Shown here piece after piece: positions 24,465-33,893 of a stretch of DNA of 64,000 nucleotides (position 1 is the first letter of the stretch; each line of letters opens with the position of its first letter). Origin of the DNA: Schnuerera sp. xch1 (GTDB lineage Bacteria; Bacillota; Clostridia; Tissierellales; Tepidimicrobiaceae); assembly GCF_019931165.1 (NCBI RefSeq), contig NZ_JAIOUP010000008.1:1-64000 (forward strand). The letters run 5' to 3'. The translations under genes and the position numbers were made by a program. The notes below the pieces were generated by a model. That model made no database searches. It saw only the letters and a list, made by a program, of their open reading frames with translations, and had not been told where the DNA came from.

Positions 24465-25781
24465 ATGGCAACATTCTTAGCTTATCTTATGGTTATTGTT
24501 TTTATGTTTTTGGTTATTAGAAAAAAATTAACACCTTTTTCTGCCTTGGTTCTTGTACCATTAGTTTTCGCAAGTCTAGGTGCAATCTTCGATATATTTC
24601 CTACAAACATTGGTGAAATGGCTGTAGAAGGAATAAAAGATGTATCCACTACCGGGATTATGTTATTTTTTGCAATTCTTTACTTTGCAATTATGTTAAA
24701 TGCTGGGTTATTTGATCCAGTTACTTCAGCAATGATCCGTTTTGCAAAGGGAGATCCAGTAAAGATACTTCTTGGAACAGCCATTGTAGCAGCAGCAGTC
24801 TCATTAAATGGTGATGGAACCACAACTACTTTAATTACATGTACTGCATTTATTCCTATTTATAAAAAATTGAATCTAAAAATGATGAATCTGGGTGTAT
24901 TGGTTATTTTAATGAATACCATTATGAACTTACTTCCTTGGGGAGGGCCAACTGCACGTGCCATTGCTGTCTTGGATCTTAATGAACAAGCTGTTTTACA
25001 GGGCTTGGTACCTGGAATGGTTGTCTCAGTTATTTACATGCTATTCGTTGCCTACTATTTGGGAGTTAAAGAAAGAAAACGTATTGGTATTCAAACCTTG
25101 ACTAATAAAGACATTAAAGAGTTGATAACCATAACTGATCCTGAGGAATTAGCTTTAAGACGTCCAAAGAAAATTTGGATCAATGCCATTATGACAATTG
25201 CTTTAGTAATTATGTTGGTGTTCGGTACTTTCCCATCCGTTTTCTTATTCTTGGCAGGAACCACTTTAGCTTTAGTAATCAACTATGATTCATTAAAAGA
25301 TCAAAAACAACGTATTCAAGATAATGCAGGAGATGCTGTTCAAGTTGTTATTCTAGTATTAGGTGCCGGTATTTTTATGGGACTTTTCACAGGAACAGGA
25401 ATGGCCGACTCTTTAGCTGTCAGTTTAACCAGTATCATCCCGGAAAGTTGGGGCAGATTCTGGGGACTTATTGTTGCCCTTTTATCAGCTCCAGGAACTT
25501 TTTTCCTATCAAACGATGCTTTCTACTTTGGAGTATTGCCAGTCTTGGCGGAAGCTGGGATTAAATATGGGTTCACAGCTCGACAACTAGGTATCGCTTC
25601 ATTATTAGGCCAAGCATTCCATCTATTAAGTCCACTAGTTGCCTTCATTTACCTATTATTAAACCTAACTGGTTTGGATATGGGGGAATGGCAAAAAGAA
25701 TCTGGTAAATGGGCGTTAGGTATCTTTGTTATCTTTATCCTAGTAGCAGGTGCTACTGGAGCGATTCCTTTAATAAAATAA
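24465..25781 (+). CDS. citM: CitMHS-family citrate transporter
   Basis: 438 residues, about twelve membrane helices. SLNGDGTTTTLITCTAF (about residues 107-123) and NLLPWGGPTARA are signatures of CitM/CitH proteins, which take up metal-citrate complexes with protons. The start ATG follows AAGGAG. It has its own promoter with a cre-like site and is bounded by terminators on both sides. It supplies the citrate lyase encoded downstream. Confidence 0.9.
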   Translation: MATFLAYLMVIVFMFLVIRKKLTPFSALVLVPLVFASLGAIFDIFPTNIGEMAVEGIKDVSTTGIMLFFAILYFAIMLNAGLFDPVTSAMIRFAKGDPVKILLGTAIVAAAVSLNGDGTTTTLITCTAFIPIYKKLNLKMMNLGVLVILMNTIMNLLPWGGPTARAIAVLDLNEQAVLQGLVPGMVVSVIYMLFVAYYLGVKERKRIGIQTLTNKDIKELITITDPEELALRRPKKIWINAIMTIALVIMLVFGTFPSVFLFLAGTTLALVINYDSLKDQKQRIQDNAGDAVQVVILVLGAGIFMGLFTGTGMADSLAVSLTSIIPESWGRFWGLIVALLSAPGTFFLSNDAFYFGVLPVLAEAGIKYGFTARQLGIASLLGQAFHLLSPLVAFIYLLLNLTGLDMGEWQKESGKWALGIFVIFILVAGATGAIPLIK

Positions 25782-25852
25782 AGTCTCTTAAAAATGCGTT
25801 TATTTAAAAGAATAAAAAGTTGATAAAATTTTAATAAGAAATAATACTATTC

Positions 25853-25890
25853 AACAAGGGGCAAATTCTTAAAATTGCTTCTTGTTTTTT
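25853..25890 (+). terminator. Terminator after citM
   Basis: AACAAGGGGCAA (25853-25864) pairs with TTGCTTCTTGTT (two G-U pairs), then a T run. Confidence 0.75.
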
Positions 25891-25895
25891 GAAAA

Positions 25896-26331
25896 AAGTT
25901 ATCACTTTTCAGCCCATTTTCACATTAGATGAAAAATAGGTATACAAGAAAGGAATAAAGCTGATATTCCCTAGATATAAAATGTCAGCAAGGTAATTAT
26001 GTAAATTACTCTCTTCGACGGATAAATTATGATAGGATGAAGAAAGATATCCTGATGGAGGAGGTCCAATGGACATTAATACCGATAATATAATTGCTAT
26101 AATTACCTCTGATTGTAAGTTATGTAAGAAAATTATGGATGGCAAATGAAATCAATAATCGTAGTACTCGAGATACTAAAAAGAGTATTATTTCCACTTG
26201 AATGGGTATAGAAGCAATTATTCATTGTTATTAACCGTAAAGCATTATATAACGTTTTCTGAAGTTCAGATGGAGTCCTAAACTTCACCTGAATTTAGAA
26301 CCTTATTGATTTAGAGAAAGAAGGAGAACGA
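25896..26331. other. 436-base region without an intact gene before citC
   Basis: No recognisable protein. A 26-codon ORF (26069-26149, MDINTDNIIAIITSDCKLCKK...) has a very strong ribosome-binding site, GGAGGAGG, which suggests it is the surviving start of a lost gene. In Enterococcus the oadHDB genes stand exactly here, before citC. An imperfect hairpin around 26262-26296 precedes citC. The identity of the remnant is not established. Confidence 0.4.
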
Positions 26332-27357
26332 ATGGATTTTCAACTGAAACGTTTATGGGTAAAACGAAATAAAAAGGATAAACAGATATGGGAAACATTG
26401 TTGTTACAGGCAGGTATTCGAGCTGAAAAAAATGTGGATTACACTGTGGGACTTTTTGATGAAGAAAAATTGATTGCCGTAGGTTCCCTTTCGAGAAATG
26501 TCTTGAAATGTATTGCAGTTTGTGAAAAATACACCGGAGGAGAGGCTATAAGTCAACTAATCTCTCACTTGATGAGTATGGTATTTGATAGTGGGGAGAC
26601 TGCCTGTTATGTTTACACCAAGCCATGTGCCAAAAAATCTTTTATCCATCTAGGATTTAAGGAAATTGCCAGGGTTTCAAATGAATTGGTGTTTATGGAA
26701 AAAGCAGCGTTTGGGTTTCCACATTTTATAGAAAAGTTAGGAACCCAACGTAAAGACGGGAATTCTATTGCCGGTATTGTAATTAATGCTAACCCATTTA
26801 CCAGAGGACACTTGCATTTAATTGAAACAGCTGCCAAAGAAAGTGATGTGGTTCATTTGTTTGTATTATCAGAAGATGCTTCAGTTTTTCCTGCCAAAGA
26901 TAGATTGGAATTGGTAAAGGAGGGAGTAAGGCATTTAAAAAACATATTTGTGCACGAGACTGGAAATTATATGATTTCCAGTGCCACCTTTCCATCATAT
27001 TTTTTAAAAGAAGAAAGCGATGTAATCAAGATACATGCTATGCTTGATGCAATCATTTTTAAAGAATGGATTGCTCCAGCTTTGAATATTACCCTTCGTT
27101 ATGTGGGAGAAGAACCTTACTCTGAAGTCACCAATATTTACAACAGGACTATGGCGGAGATTTTTAATAATAATATCAAATTAGTTATTTTACCTAGAAA
27201 GACTGAACAAGGTGAAATTATTAGTGCATCAAGGGTTCGCTATTTGTTGTCTCAAAATGGATTAGATAAGATAAAAGCTCTTGTGCCAGAAACCACTTTT
27301 AAATATTTGCAATCCCCAAAGGGAAAAGCAATACAACAAAAAATAAAGAAGGAGTGA
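26332..27357 (+). CDS. citC: Citrate lyase ligase CitC
   Basis: 341 residues. An N-terminal GNAT-like domain (residues 1-130) is followed by a nucleotidyltransferase domain with NANPFTRGHLHLIE (about 149-162) and the late SASRVRYLL motif. It acetylates the thiol of the citrate lyase prosthetic group with acetate and ATP to make the active enzyme. ATG follows AAGGAG. First gene of the citCDEFX operon. Confidence 0.92.
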   Translation: MDFQLKRLWVKRNKKDKQIWETLLLQAGIRAEKNVDYTVGLFDEEKLIAVGSLSRNVLKCIAVCEKYTGGEAISQLISHLMSMVFDSGETACYVYTKPCAKKSFIHLGFKEIARVSNELVFMEKAAFGFPHFIEKLGTQRKDGNSIAGIVINANPFTRGHLHLIETAAKESDVVHLFVLSEDASVFPAKDRLELVKEGVRHLKNIFVHETGNYMISSATFPSYFLKEESDVIKIHAMLDAIIFKEWIAPALNITLRYVGEEPYSEVTNIYNRTMAEIFNNNIKLVILPRKTEQGEIISASRVRYLLSQNGLDKIKALVPETTFKYLQSPKGKAIQQKIKKE

Positions 27358-27362
27358 GATCT

Positions 27363-27683
27363 TTGAAAGCTTTAACAATTCAAAAACAAGCTATTGCTGG
27401 AACCATTGAATCATCCGATGTTCAGATTATCATTGATCAAAATCCAGGGAAGGGAATTGAAATCGAATTAAAAAGTAGCCTAGAAAAACAATATGGAAGA
27501 AGAATTCGTGAAGTGATTGAGGAAACATTGGCCAATTTGGGAGTTAAAGAGGCAAAATTAGTAGTGGAAGACAGGGGGGCACTAGATTGCACAATAAAGG
27601 CAAGAACAATTGCAGTAGTGCATCGTTCAGCAGGAATCACAGAAAACTATGATTGGGAGGGAATTGAAGCATGGAACGTTTAA
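27363..27683 (+). CDS. citD: Citrate lyase acyl carrier protein CitD (gamma)
   Basis: 106 residues. AGTIESSDVQI near the N-terminus holds the serine that carries the phosphoribosyl-dephospho-CoA group. Start taken as TTG at 27363, eight bases after AAGGAG; the in-frame GTG at 27354 lies against that site and overlaps citC. The end overlaps citE by 13 bases. Confidence 0.9.
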   Translation: MKALTIQKQAIAGTIESSDVQIIIDQNPGKGIEIELKSSLEKQYGRRIREVIEETLANLGVKEAKLVVEDRGALDCTIKARTIAVVHRSAGITENYDWEGIEAWNV

Positions 27684-28558
27684 GAAGAGCAATGATGTTT
27701 CTTCCAGCAAGTAATCCTGGAATGTTACGTGATGCATATATATATGGTGCCGATTCTATTATGTTTGATTTAGAAGACTCTGTCTCCTTAAAGGAAAAAG
27801 ATACTTCCCGTTTTTTAGTCTATCAAGCGGTGAAAACCTTGGATTATGGAGACACAGAAACTGTTGTAAGAATAAATAGTCTGGATGCCGGAGGTAGAGA
27901 TGACATTCAGGCTATGGTTAGAGCAGGAATAGATGTTATTCGTCTTCCAAAAACCGAAACTGCTCAGGATATTATTGAGATTGAAGAGATTATCGAAGAA
28001 GTAGAAAGACAATGTGGCAGGGAAGTAGGATCCACTAAAATGATGGCCGCTATTGAAAGTGCAGTAGGTGTATTAAACGCCGTTGACATTGCTAAGGCAA
28101 GTGATCGTTTAATCGGTATTGCTTTAGGGGCTGAGGATTATGTTACTAATTTGCATACAAAACGTTCACCAGAGGGACAAGAATTATACTTTGCAAGAAG
28201 CATGATCTTACATGCTGCAAGAGCTGCAGGTATCGCCGCTCTTGATACTGTTTATTCTGATGTGAATAATGAAGAAGGATTAAGGAAAGAAGTAGAAATT
28301 ATCAAACAATTAGGCTTCGATGGGAAATCAGTCATCAACCCAAGACAAATTCCCATTGTAAATGATGTATTTACTCCAACTGAAGCAGAAATTGAAAACG
28401 CTAAGAATGTTATTCATGCCATTGAAGAGGCAAAAGCAAAGGGGTCCGGAGTAATTGCCTTAAATGGGAAAATGATTGATAAGCCCATTGTACAAAGAGC
28501 TAAAAGAGTATTAATGTTGGCGGAAGCAGCAAATTTATATAGGAAAGGAGAGGTATAG
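27671..28558 (+). CDS. citE: Citrate lyase beta subunit CitE
   Basis: 295 residues, HpcH/HpaI-type TIM barrel. FLPASNPGML, MFDLEDSV and AIESAVGV are the metal- and substrate-binding motifs. It cleaves citryl-ACP to oxaloacetate and acetyl-ACP. ATG lies behind GGGAGG and overlaps citD. Confidence 0.93.
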   Translation: MERLRRAMMFLPASNPGMLRDAYIYGADSIMFDLEDSVSLKEKDTSRFLVYQAVKTLDYGDTETVVRINSLDAGGRDDIQAMVRAGIDVIRLPKTETAQDIIEIEEIIEEVERQCGREVGSTKMMAAIESAVGVLNAVDIAKASDRLIGIALGAEDYVTNLHTKRSPEGQELYFARSMILHAARAAGIAALDTVYSDVNNEEGLRKEVEIIKQLGFDGKSVINPRQIPIVNDVFTPTEAEIENAKNVIHAIEEAKAKGSGVIALNGKMIDKPIVQRAKRVLMLAEAANLYRKGEV

Positions 28559-28561
28559 AAA

Positions 28562-30100
28562 ATGGTGAGAAATAAAATCGGAAGAGAAATCCCAGAGCGA
28601 TATGCAAAACAATACGGGGTTTTTGAAGGAGCTTGGGCTAGAAAACCTAATTATAAACGTGCAGCTGCAAAAGTATCAACTATTTATCCAGGAGAATCCA
28701 AGTTATTATCGTCAATTCGTGAAGCTATTGAAAAAACAGGTTTAAAGGATGGTATGACAATTTCCTTCCACCATCATTTCCGTGAAGGGGATTATGTGAT
28801 GAATCTAGTTATGGATGAAATTGATAAGATGGGTGTTAAAAACCTATCTATTGCCCCAAGCTCAATTGCAAATATACATGAACCTTTAATTGACTACATT
28901 AAAAAGGGTGTTGTTACTAACATTACTTCCAGTGGGCTACGGGATAAGCTAGGATCAGAAATTTCTAAAGGGCTTATGGAAAATCCAGTAGTGATTCGTT
29001 CCCATGGTGGACGTGCACGAGCAATTGAATCTGGTGATATTCATATCGATGTGGCCTTTCTTGGTGCACCTAGTTCTGATGAATATGGTAATGCTAATGG
29101 ATCCCACGGCAATGCAATTTGTGGTTCATTGGGATATGCCCGTATAGATGCTAAATATGCAGATAAAGTTGTTATTATCACTGATAACTTAGTTCCCTAT
29201 CCGAATACTCCCATTAGTATTCCACAAACAGACGTTGATTATATTGTAGTGATAGATTCCATTGGAGATCCAAATGGAATTGCTAAAGGAGCAACTCGAT
29301 TCACAAAAAACCCAAAAGAATTACTTATTGCAAAGTATGCTAACCAGGTTATAGTAAATTCTCCTTATTTTAAGGATGGATTTTCTTTCCAAACTGGATC
29401 GGGTGGTTCTGCATTAGCTGTGGCTCGTTATCTTAAAGAAGATATGATCAAAAAAAATGTAAAAGCAAGTTTTGCCCTAGGAGGAATTACCCAGCAAATG
29501 GTAGAACTACTAGACGAAGGATTAGTGGAAAAGTTGTTGGATGTTCAATCCTTTGACAGGGAAGCAGGCCAATCCATAAAAGAAAATGAAAATCATTACG
29601 AAATTGATGCTGCTATGTATGCTTCTCCTGCTTCAAAAAGTCCAGTGGTAAGTAAGTTGGATGTGGTTATTTTATCCGCCTTGGAATTGGACACAGATTT
29701 TAATGTCAATGTCATTGTAGGTTCTGACGGAATGATCAGAGGGGCTTCAGGAGGACATAGTGATACTGCAGCTGCTTCCAAAATGAGTATAATTGTTACC
29801 CCTCTTATCCGTGGTAGAATTTCCACTATTTTGGATAAAGTAAATACAGTTGTTACTCCGGGAGAAAGCGTGGATGTTGTAGTAACAGAGGTGGGTATAT
29901 GTATCAACCCATTAAGACAAGATTTAATAGAACACTTTAAGGATTTACCAATACCACAATATACAATCCAAGAATTAAAAAATAAGGCATATGAAATAGC
30001 TGGAACACCTGACCCTATCGAATACGATGATAAAATTGTTGCATTGATTGAATATCGTGATGGTAGTTTAATTGATGTAGTAAGAAAAGTAAAGGAATAG
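28562..30100 (+). CDS. citF: Citrate lyase alpha subunit CitF
   Basis: 512 residues, the usual length. It transfers citrate onto the acyl carrier in exchange for acetate (citrate-ACP transferase). Recognisable family segments are [13 protein letters not shown] near residue 66 and [11 protein letters not shown] near 400. ATG follows GGAGAGG, three bases after citE. Confidence 0.93.
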   Translation: MVRNKIGREIPERYAKQYGVFEGAWARKPNYKRAAAKVSTIYPGESKLLSSIREAIEKTGLKDGMTISFHHHFREGDYVMNLVMDEIDKMGVKNLSIAPSSIANIHEPLIDYIKKGVVTNITSSGLRDKLGSEISKGLMENPVVIRSHGGRARAIESGDIHIDVAFLGAPSSDEYGNANGSHGNAICGSLGYARIDAKYADKVVIITDNLVPYPNTPISIPQTDVDYIVVIDSIGDPNGIAKGATRFTKNPKELLIAKYANQVIVNSPYFKDGFSFQTGSGGSALAVARYLKEDMIKKNVKASFALGGITQQMVELLDEGLVEKLLDVQSFDREAGQSIKENENHYEIDAAMYASPASKSPVVSKLDVVILSALELDTDFNVNVIVGSDGMIRGASGGHSDTAAASKMSIIVTPLIRGRISTILDKVNTVVTPGESVDVVVTEVGICINPLRQDLIEHFKDLPIPQYTIQELKNKAYEIAGTPDPIEYDDKIVALIEYRDGSLIDVVRKVKE

Positions 30101-30122
30101 CTAGATGACTATGAGGAATAAC

Positions 30123-30683
30123 ATGGAAAAGAAAAATATATTTTCTACTGGGACAGAACCTTCCTTAAGGGAAGTTCTTAAAACACGGGAAAATAGAGCA
30201 AGATTAGAACAAAGTCTGGTAAAAAGGTTTCTGTCCCCAGTTTTAGCCTTTAAACTGAATATTCCAGGACCAGTAAAAAATAATGATATTATCCGTCAAG
30301 TGTTCCAAAAAGGCTGCCAAGAAATTCAAGATGTCTTGAGCAAACATCAATGGTGGACTTTATATGAAAAATTATTGGACTTAAAAACAGGGCCAGAATA
30401 TTTTTGTGTTGTAGATATAGAAGATGTAAAGATGTTAAAAATTGAAATGATTCAATTGGAAGAAAGCCCATTGGGGCGTTTATACGATATAGATATTCTT
30501 CACACAGGGAAAGATGGGATAACTTCAATTGAACGGATCGAATTAGGTTTTTCTCCAAGGAAATGTTTTATTTGTAAAAAAAATGCAAAGGAATGTGGAA
30601 GAAATCGCACACACAGTGTGCAAGAGATGCAACAAAAACTAGAAGAAATAATATTGAAAGATGGGAGTATGAAAGTTTGGTAA
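30123..30683 (+). CDS. citX: Apo-citrate lyase phosphoribosyl-dephospho-CoA transferase CitX
   Basis: 186 residues. LREVLKTRENRARLEQSLVKR near the N-terminus is typical of CitX. It attaches the CitG product to CitD. ATG at 30123 has GAGGA five bases before it; an in-frame ATG at 30105 is possible but weaker. The C-terminal part includes FSPRKCFICKKNAKECGRNRTHS, the usual CitX cysteine region. Confidence 0.88.
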   Translation: MEKKNIFSTGTEPSLREVLKTRENRARLEQSLVKRFLSPVLAFKLNIPGPVKNNDIIRQVFQKGCQEIQDVLSKHQWWTLYEKLLDLKTGPEYFCVVDIEDVKMLKIEMIQLEESPLGRLYDIDILHTGKDGITSIERIELGFSPRKCFICKKNAKECGRNRTHSVQEMQQKLEEIILKDGSMKVW

Positions 30684-30780
30684 CAAAGAAGTAAAGTTTA
30701 TGGAACCTATTCTACGAGATGCACACCAAAGTTTGCTCGCAACTAGAATGTCAACTGAGAAGATGTTACCGCTATTTTGA
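30679..30780 (+). pseudogene. oadA: 5' fragment of oadA (oxaloacetate decarboxylase alpha)
   Basis: From ATG 30700 the frame reads MEPILRDAHQSLLATRMST then EKMLPLF and stops at 30778. LRDAHQSLLATRM is the signature of the N-terminal carboxyltransferase domain of OadA, normally over 450 residues long. Only about 27 codons survive, directly after citX, the same place oadA has in Enterococcus citrate clusters. The rest is gone; the following bases to 30920 hold no gene. Confidence 0.8.
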
Positions 30781-30927
30781 AGGGGGTATTGATTTAGAAG
30801 AATAAATATAATTTTTATTTAATATGAATAATTTTGGCTTTTGGCAAGCACTAAAATCAAGCCTTATGAATAATATATATAAAAAGAGTCAATAATTTAA
30901 GTAAATAGTTGACAAGGGGTTGATTTT

Positions 30928-31122
30928 GTGTATTGTGATTTATGCCACAAGGATATGAAAGGTGGCGTTGATTTACTTGGAGCTAATATATGTGAGAATT
31001 GTTTCAAAGAAATATCAACTACCTCTGTATCTACTGAAAAGTACGATTATTATAAGGAAATGGTAAAGAAAATTTTAAAAAATTACATATATGAAAAATC
31101 TGTTTTTAACCCTGTAGAATAA
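30928..31122 (+). CDS. csfB: Anti-sigma-G factor Gin (CsfB-like)
   Basis: 64 residues with two CxxC pairs (CDLC at 3-6, CENC near 22-25), a zinc-binding protein of the Gin family that blocks sigma-G (and sigma-E) at the wrong time in sporulation. GTG start behind AAGGGG. As in Bacillus it stands ahead of the yaaO-type decarboxylase, tmk and the yaaQ gene, which supports the call and marks return to native chromosome. Confidence 0.8.
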   Translation: MYCDLCHKDMKGGVDLLGANICENCFKEISTTSVSTEKYDYYKEMVKKILKNYIYEKSVFNPVE

Positions 31123-31141
31123 ATACAGGGTTAATTTTTTT
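31108..31141 (+). terminator. Terminator overlapping the end of gin
   Basis: AACCCTGTA (31108-31116) and TACAGGGTT (31124-31132), then AATTTTTTT. Confidence 0.85.
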
Positions 31142-31190
31142 CATATTGCGATATAATTAAAATAACTTAATAATTGAAAGGTGATATAAG

Positions 31191-32603
31191 ATGAAGACCC
31201 CTATAATTGATTCATTAAAGATATTACAAAGGAAAAATGAGATATCATTTCACACTCCAGGACATAAGGGAAAAGATACTTTAATAGAATGGACAAAGTA
31301 TATTCCAAATATAGATACTACTGAATTGCCAGGAATGGATAACCTCCATAATGCAACAGGAATCATCAAGGAAAGTCAACAATTAGCTGCAAAGACTTTT
31401 GGTGCATTAGAAACCATATATTCTGTTAATGGAACTACTGGAGGTATATATATAGCTTTAGCGGCGATAACCAATCCAGGCGATAAGATTTTAATTCAAA
31501 GAGATTCTCATAAATCCATGTACAATGCATCTATATTAAATAGGCTGGACATAGAATACATATATGCTAATTATAATGAAGCTCATCATATGTATACAGG
31601 TGTAAATCCAAAATCAATAGAATTAAAATTAAAGGAAGATCCAGATATTAAAGTTGTAGCCATAACCTATCCAAATTATTACGGAATCTGTTCTGATATA
31701 AAAAAAATAGCTGAAATAGTTCACAATTATGATAAAATATTATTAGTAGATGAAGCACACGGAAGTCATTTTGTTTTTTCAGATAAATTGCCTTTGTCTT
31801 CACTAGAAGTACATGCAGATATAACTATACAGAGTACTCACAAGACTTTACCCAGTTTTACTCAAACATCTATGATTCATGTAGGAACTCATAGGGTAAA
31901 TATAGAAAAATTAAAAACAATGTCTTCTCTCTATCAAACCACAAGTCCTTCATATTTATTTATGGCCTCCTTAGAAGCAGCTAGGGCATATATGGAAGGA
32001 GAGGGAAAAGGACGATTGGATAGAAATATCGATATCATTAGCTATTTAACAGATACGTTACAACGTATTTATGGTGCGTATGTGTTTACAGGTGCTGAAG
32101 ATGATAATACTATATATGACAAGGATATAACTAAGATATTATTTGGAATAAAAGGGATTACAGGAACAAATTTAAGCAGGATGTTGATGGAAGACTATAA
32201 TATATATTTAGAAATGGCTGACTTTAACTATGCTTTAGCATTAGCCAGTTTAATGAATGAAAAATCTGATTTTGAAATGCTTATTAAAGCTGTAGAGAAC
32301 ATAGCAAAACATGGACCCAATAAAAGCTCGAGTTCTATAAACTTACATATGCCAATGTCAAGAATAGTATTACCGGTATATGAAGCTTTTTATTCTAACA
32401 AAAAAGCAGTAGCTTTAAAGGAAAGTATAGGAAGAGTATCCTCATCTTTTATAATACCCTATCCGCCAGGAATACCGCTTATTTGTCCAGGTGAGGAGAT
32501 TACTGAAGAATTAGTGGATTATATTACTTTTTCATTGAGCAAAGGTATAGATATTATAGGGCTTATAGGCGATAATAAAGAAAAGATAGAAATAATAGAA
32601 TAG
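31191..32603 (+). CDS. Orn/Lys/Arg decarboxylase-family PLP enzyme (YaaO/SpeA-like)
   Basis: 470 residues. TPGHKG (residues 22-27), DEAHGSHF and STHKTL, whose Lys binds pyridoxal phosphate, define the fold type I Orn/Lys/Arg decarboxylase family; the short form matches YaaO/SpeA. Substrate probably arginine or lysine, not provable here. ATG follows GAAAGGTG. Conserved place between gin and tmk. Confidence 0.88.
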   Translation: MKTPIIDSLKILQRKNEISFHTPGHKGKDTLIEWTKYIPNIDTTELPGMDNLHNATGIIKESQQLAAKTFGALETIYSVNGTTGGIYIALAAITNPGDKILIQRDSHKSMYNASILNRLDIEYIYANYNEAHHMYTGVNPKSIELKLKEDPDIKVVAITYPNYYGICSDIKKIAEIVHNYDKILLVDEAHGSHFVFSDKLPLSSLEVHADITIQSTHKTLPSFTQTSMIHVGTHRVNIEKLKTMSSLYQTTSPSYLFMASLEAARAYMEGEGKGRLDRNIDIISYLTDTLQRIYGAYVFTGAEDDNTIYDKDITKILFGIKGITGTNLSRMLMEDYNIYLEMADFNYALALASLMNEKSDFEMLIKAVENIAKHGPNKSSSSINLHMPMSRIVLPVYEAFYSNKKAVALKESIGRVSSSFIIPYPPGIPLICPGEEITEELVDYITFSLSKGIDIIGLIGDNKEKIEIIE

Positions 32604-32621
32604 GAAGGGAATGACTCAAAT

Positions 32622-33257
32622 TTGAAAGGAATATTTATAGCATTAGAAGGGCCAGATGGTTCAGGAAAGAGTACTATAATAAAGCATATAACTAAATATT
32701 TAGAAGAGAAAAACATAGATGTTCTTGTTACTAGGGAGCCGGGCGGCACAAAAATAGGTGAAAGTATTAGAAAAATTTTGTTAGACAGTAAAAATAAGAA
32801 TATGACACCAGAAACTGAGGCGTTGCTTCTCGCTGCAGCTAGAGGGCAGCATATGTATCAGAAGATATTACCAGCTGTTAAGTCCGGAAAGGTTGTCATA
32901 TGTGAAAGATTTATACTATCTAGTTTAGCTTATCAAGGTATAGGAAGGGATTTAGGCATAGAAGAGGTTAGGATGATAAATGATTTTGCAATCAGGGGGA
33001 TGAGACCTGATTTAACATTGTTTTTTCATGTAGATCCAGTAACTACTTTAAAGAGAAAGACGGGCGAAAAAGGAGGGGATAGGTTAGAAAGAGAGGGAAT
33101 AGATTTTCATAAAAAGGTCTATAATGGATATGTAAAACTTTTAGAAATATACCATAAAGACATAAAGATAATAGATGCAACTAAAAGTAAGAAAGAAGTA
33201 TTGGAACAGAGCATACGTCACATTGAGAATATTTTGAAAAGGGAGGGTTATAGATGA
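32622..33257 (+). CDS. tmk: Thymidylate kinase
   Basis: 211 residues. P-loop EGPDGSGKST (residues 9-18), DR-type motif TREPGGTKIGE and the lid region. It phosphorylates dTMP to dTDP. TTG start, with GGAAGGGA some 13 bases upstream. Its stop overlaps the next gene's ATG by four bases. Confidence 0.93.
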   Translation: MKGIFIALEGPDGSGKSTIIKHITKYLEEKNIDVLVTREPGGTKIGESIRKILLDSKNKNMTPETEALLLAAARGQHMYQKILPAVKSGKVVICERFILSSLAYQGIGRDLGIEEVRMINDFAIRGMRPDLTLFFHVDPVTTLKRKTGEKGGDRLEREGIDFHKKVYNGYVKLLEIYHKDIKIIDATKSKKEVLEQSIRHIENILKREGYR

Positions 33258-33580
33258 AACTTATAGTGGCTATAGTACAGGATCAGGATGCGGCTAGTTT
33301 AATAAATGATCTTACAGAAAATGAATATAGGGTTACAAAGCTGGCGTCAACTGGAGGATTTTTAAAAGCTGGGAATACAACTCTTTTAATTGGAGTAGAA
33401 GAAGAATTTATAGAAGATGTTTTAAAGATAATTGAGGATAACTGTAAGACTAGAGATATTACCACTTCATTATTGACAGTATCAATGCCAGGAGATGCTT
33501 ATATACCTTACCCATTAGAGGTAAAAGTAGGAGGAGCCACCATATTTATATTAGATGTAGAGAAACATATCAAAATATAG
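33254..33580 (+). CDS. darA: Cyclic-di-AMP receptor PstA/DarA (YaaQ)
   Basis: 108 residues, PII-like fold. STGGFLKAGNTTLLIGVEEE (residues 34-53) is the c-di-AMP-binding T-loop/beta region, and VGGATIFILDVE the last strand. The protein binds cyclic-di-AMP; its downstream partner is unknown. Operon tmk-darA-darA2-holB-ricT. Confidence 0.9.
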   Translation: MKLIVAIVQDQDAASLINDLTENEYRVTKLASTGGFLKAGNTTLLIGVEEEFIEDVLKIIEDNCKTRDITTSLLTVSMPGDAYIPYPLEVKVGGATIFILDVEKHIKI

Positions 33581-33594
33581 ATGGGAGGATGATT

Positions 33595-33879
33595 ATGAAA
33601 CTTATAATTGCTATAATTGAAGATGACTATTCACAAAAGGTTATTAAAAGCCTAATGGATGAGAAATATAGAACTACTAAATTATCTTCTACAGGTGGAT
33701 TTTTAAAATCAGGTAATACTACTTTATTAATAGGAGTAGAAGATGATGATGTGGACAAGGTTGTAAAGTTAATACAAAAACAATGTAAAGAGAAAAATGT
33801 GAATAATGGAAAAGATAAGATAACAGTAGGTGGAGCAAATTTATTTATATTAAACATGCATGACTATAAGAGAATATAA
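33595..33879 (+). CDS. Second, shorter PstA/DarA paralogue
   Basis: 94 residues, closely similar to the gene before it (STGGFLKSGNTTLLIGVEDDD), but about a dozen residues are missing in the segment between the binding region and the last strand (the long loop of PstA). ATG at 33595 is six bases after GGGAGG; an ATG at 33589 is too near. A tandem duplicate that may sense c-di-AMP differently or form mixed trimers (inference). Confidence 0.85.
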   Translation: MKLIIAIIEDDYSQKVIKSLMDEKYRTTKLSSTGGFLKSGNTTLLIGVEDDDVDKVVKLIQKQCKEKNVNNGKDKITVGGANLFILNMHDYKRI

Positions 33880-33893
33880 TTTAGGTGATTTGA

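Noticed and set aside
25909-26145. 78-codon minus-strand ORF in the region before citC
   Set aside because: No ribosome-binding site, no family resemblance, and it lies across a region that looks like decayed DNA.
26125-26220. ORF from ATG 26134 with an in-frame TGA (possible fourth selenoprotein)
   Set aside because: No ribosome-binding site, no protein-like sequence on either side of the TGA, no suitable SECIS-like stem, and the upstream operator is missing.
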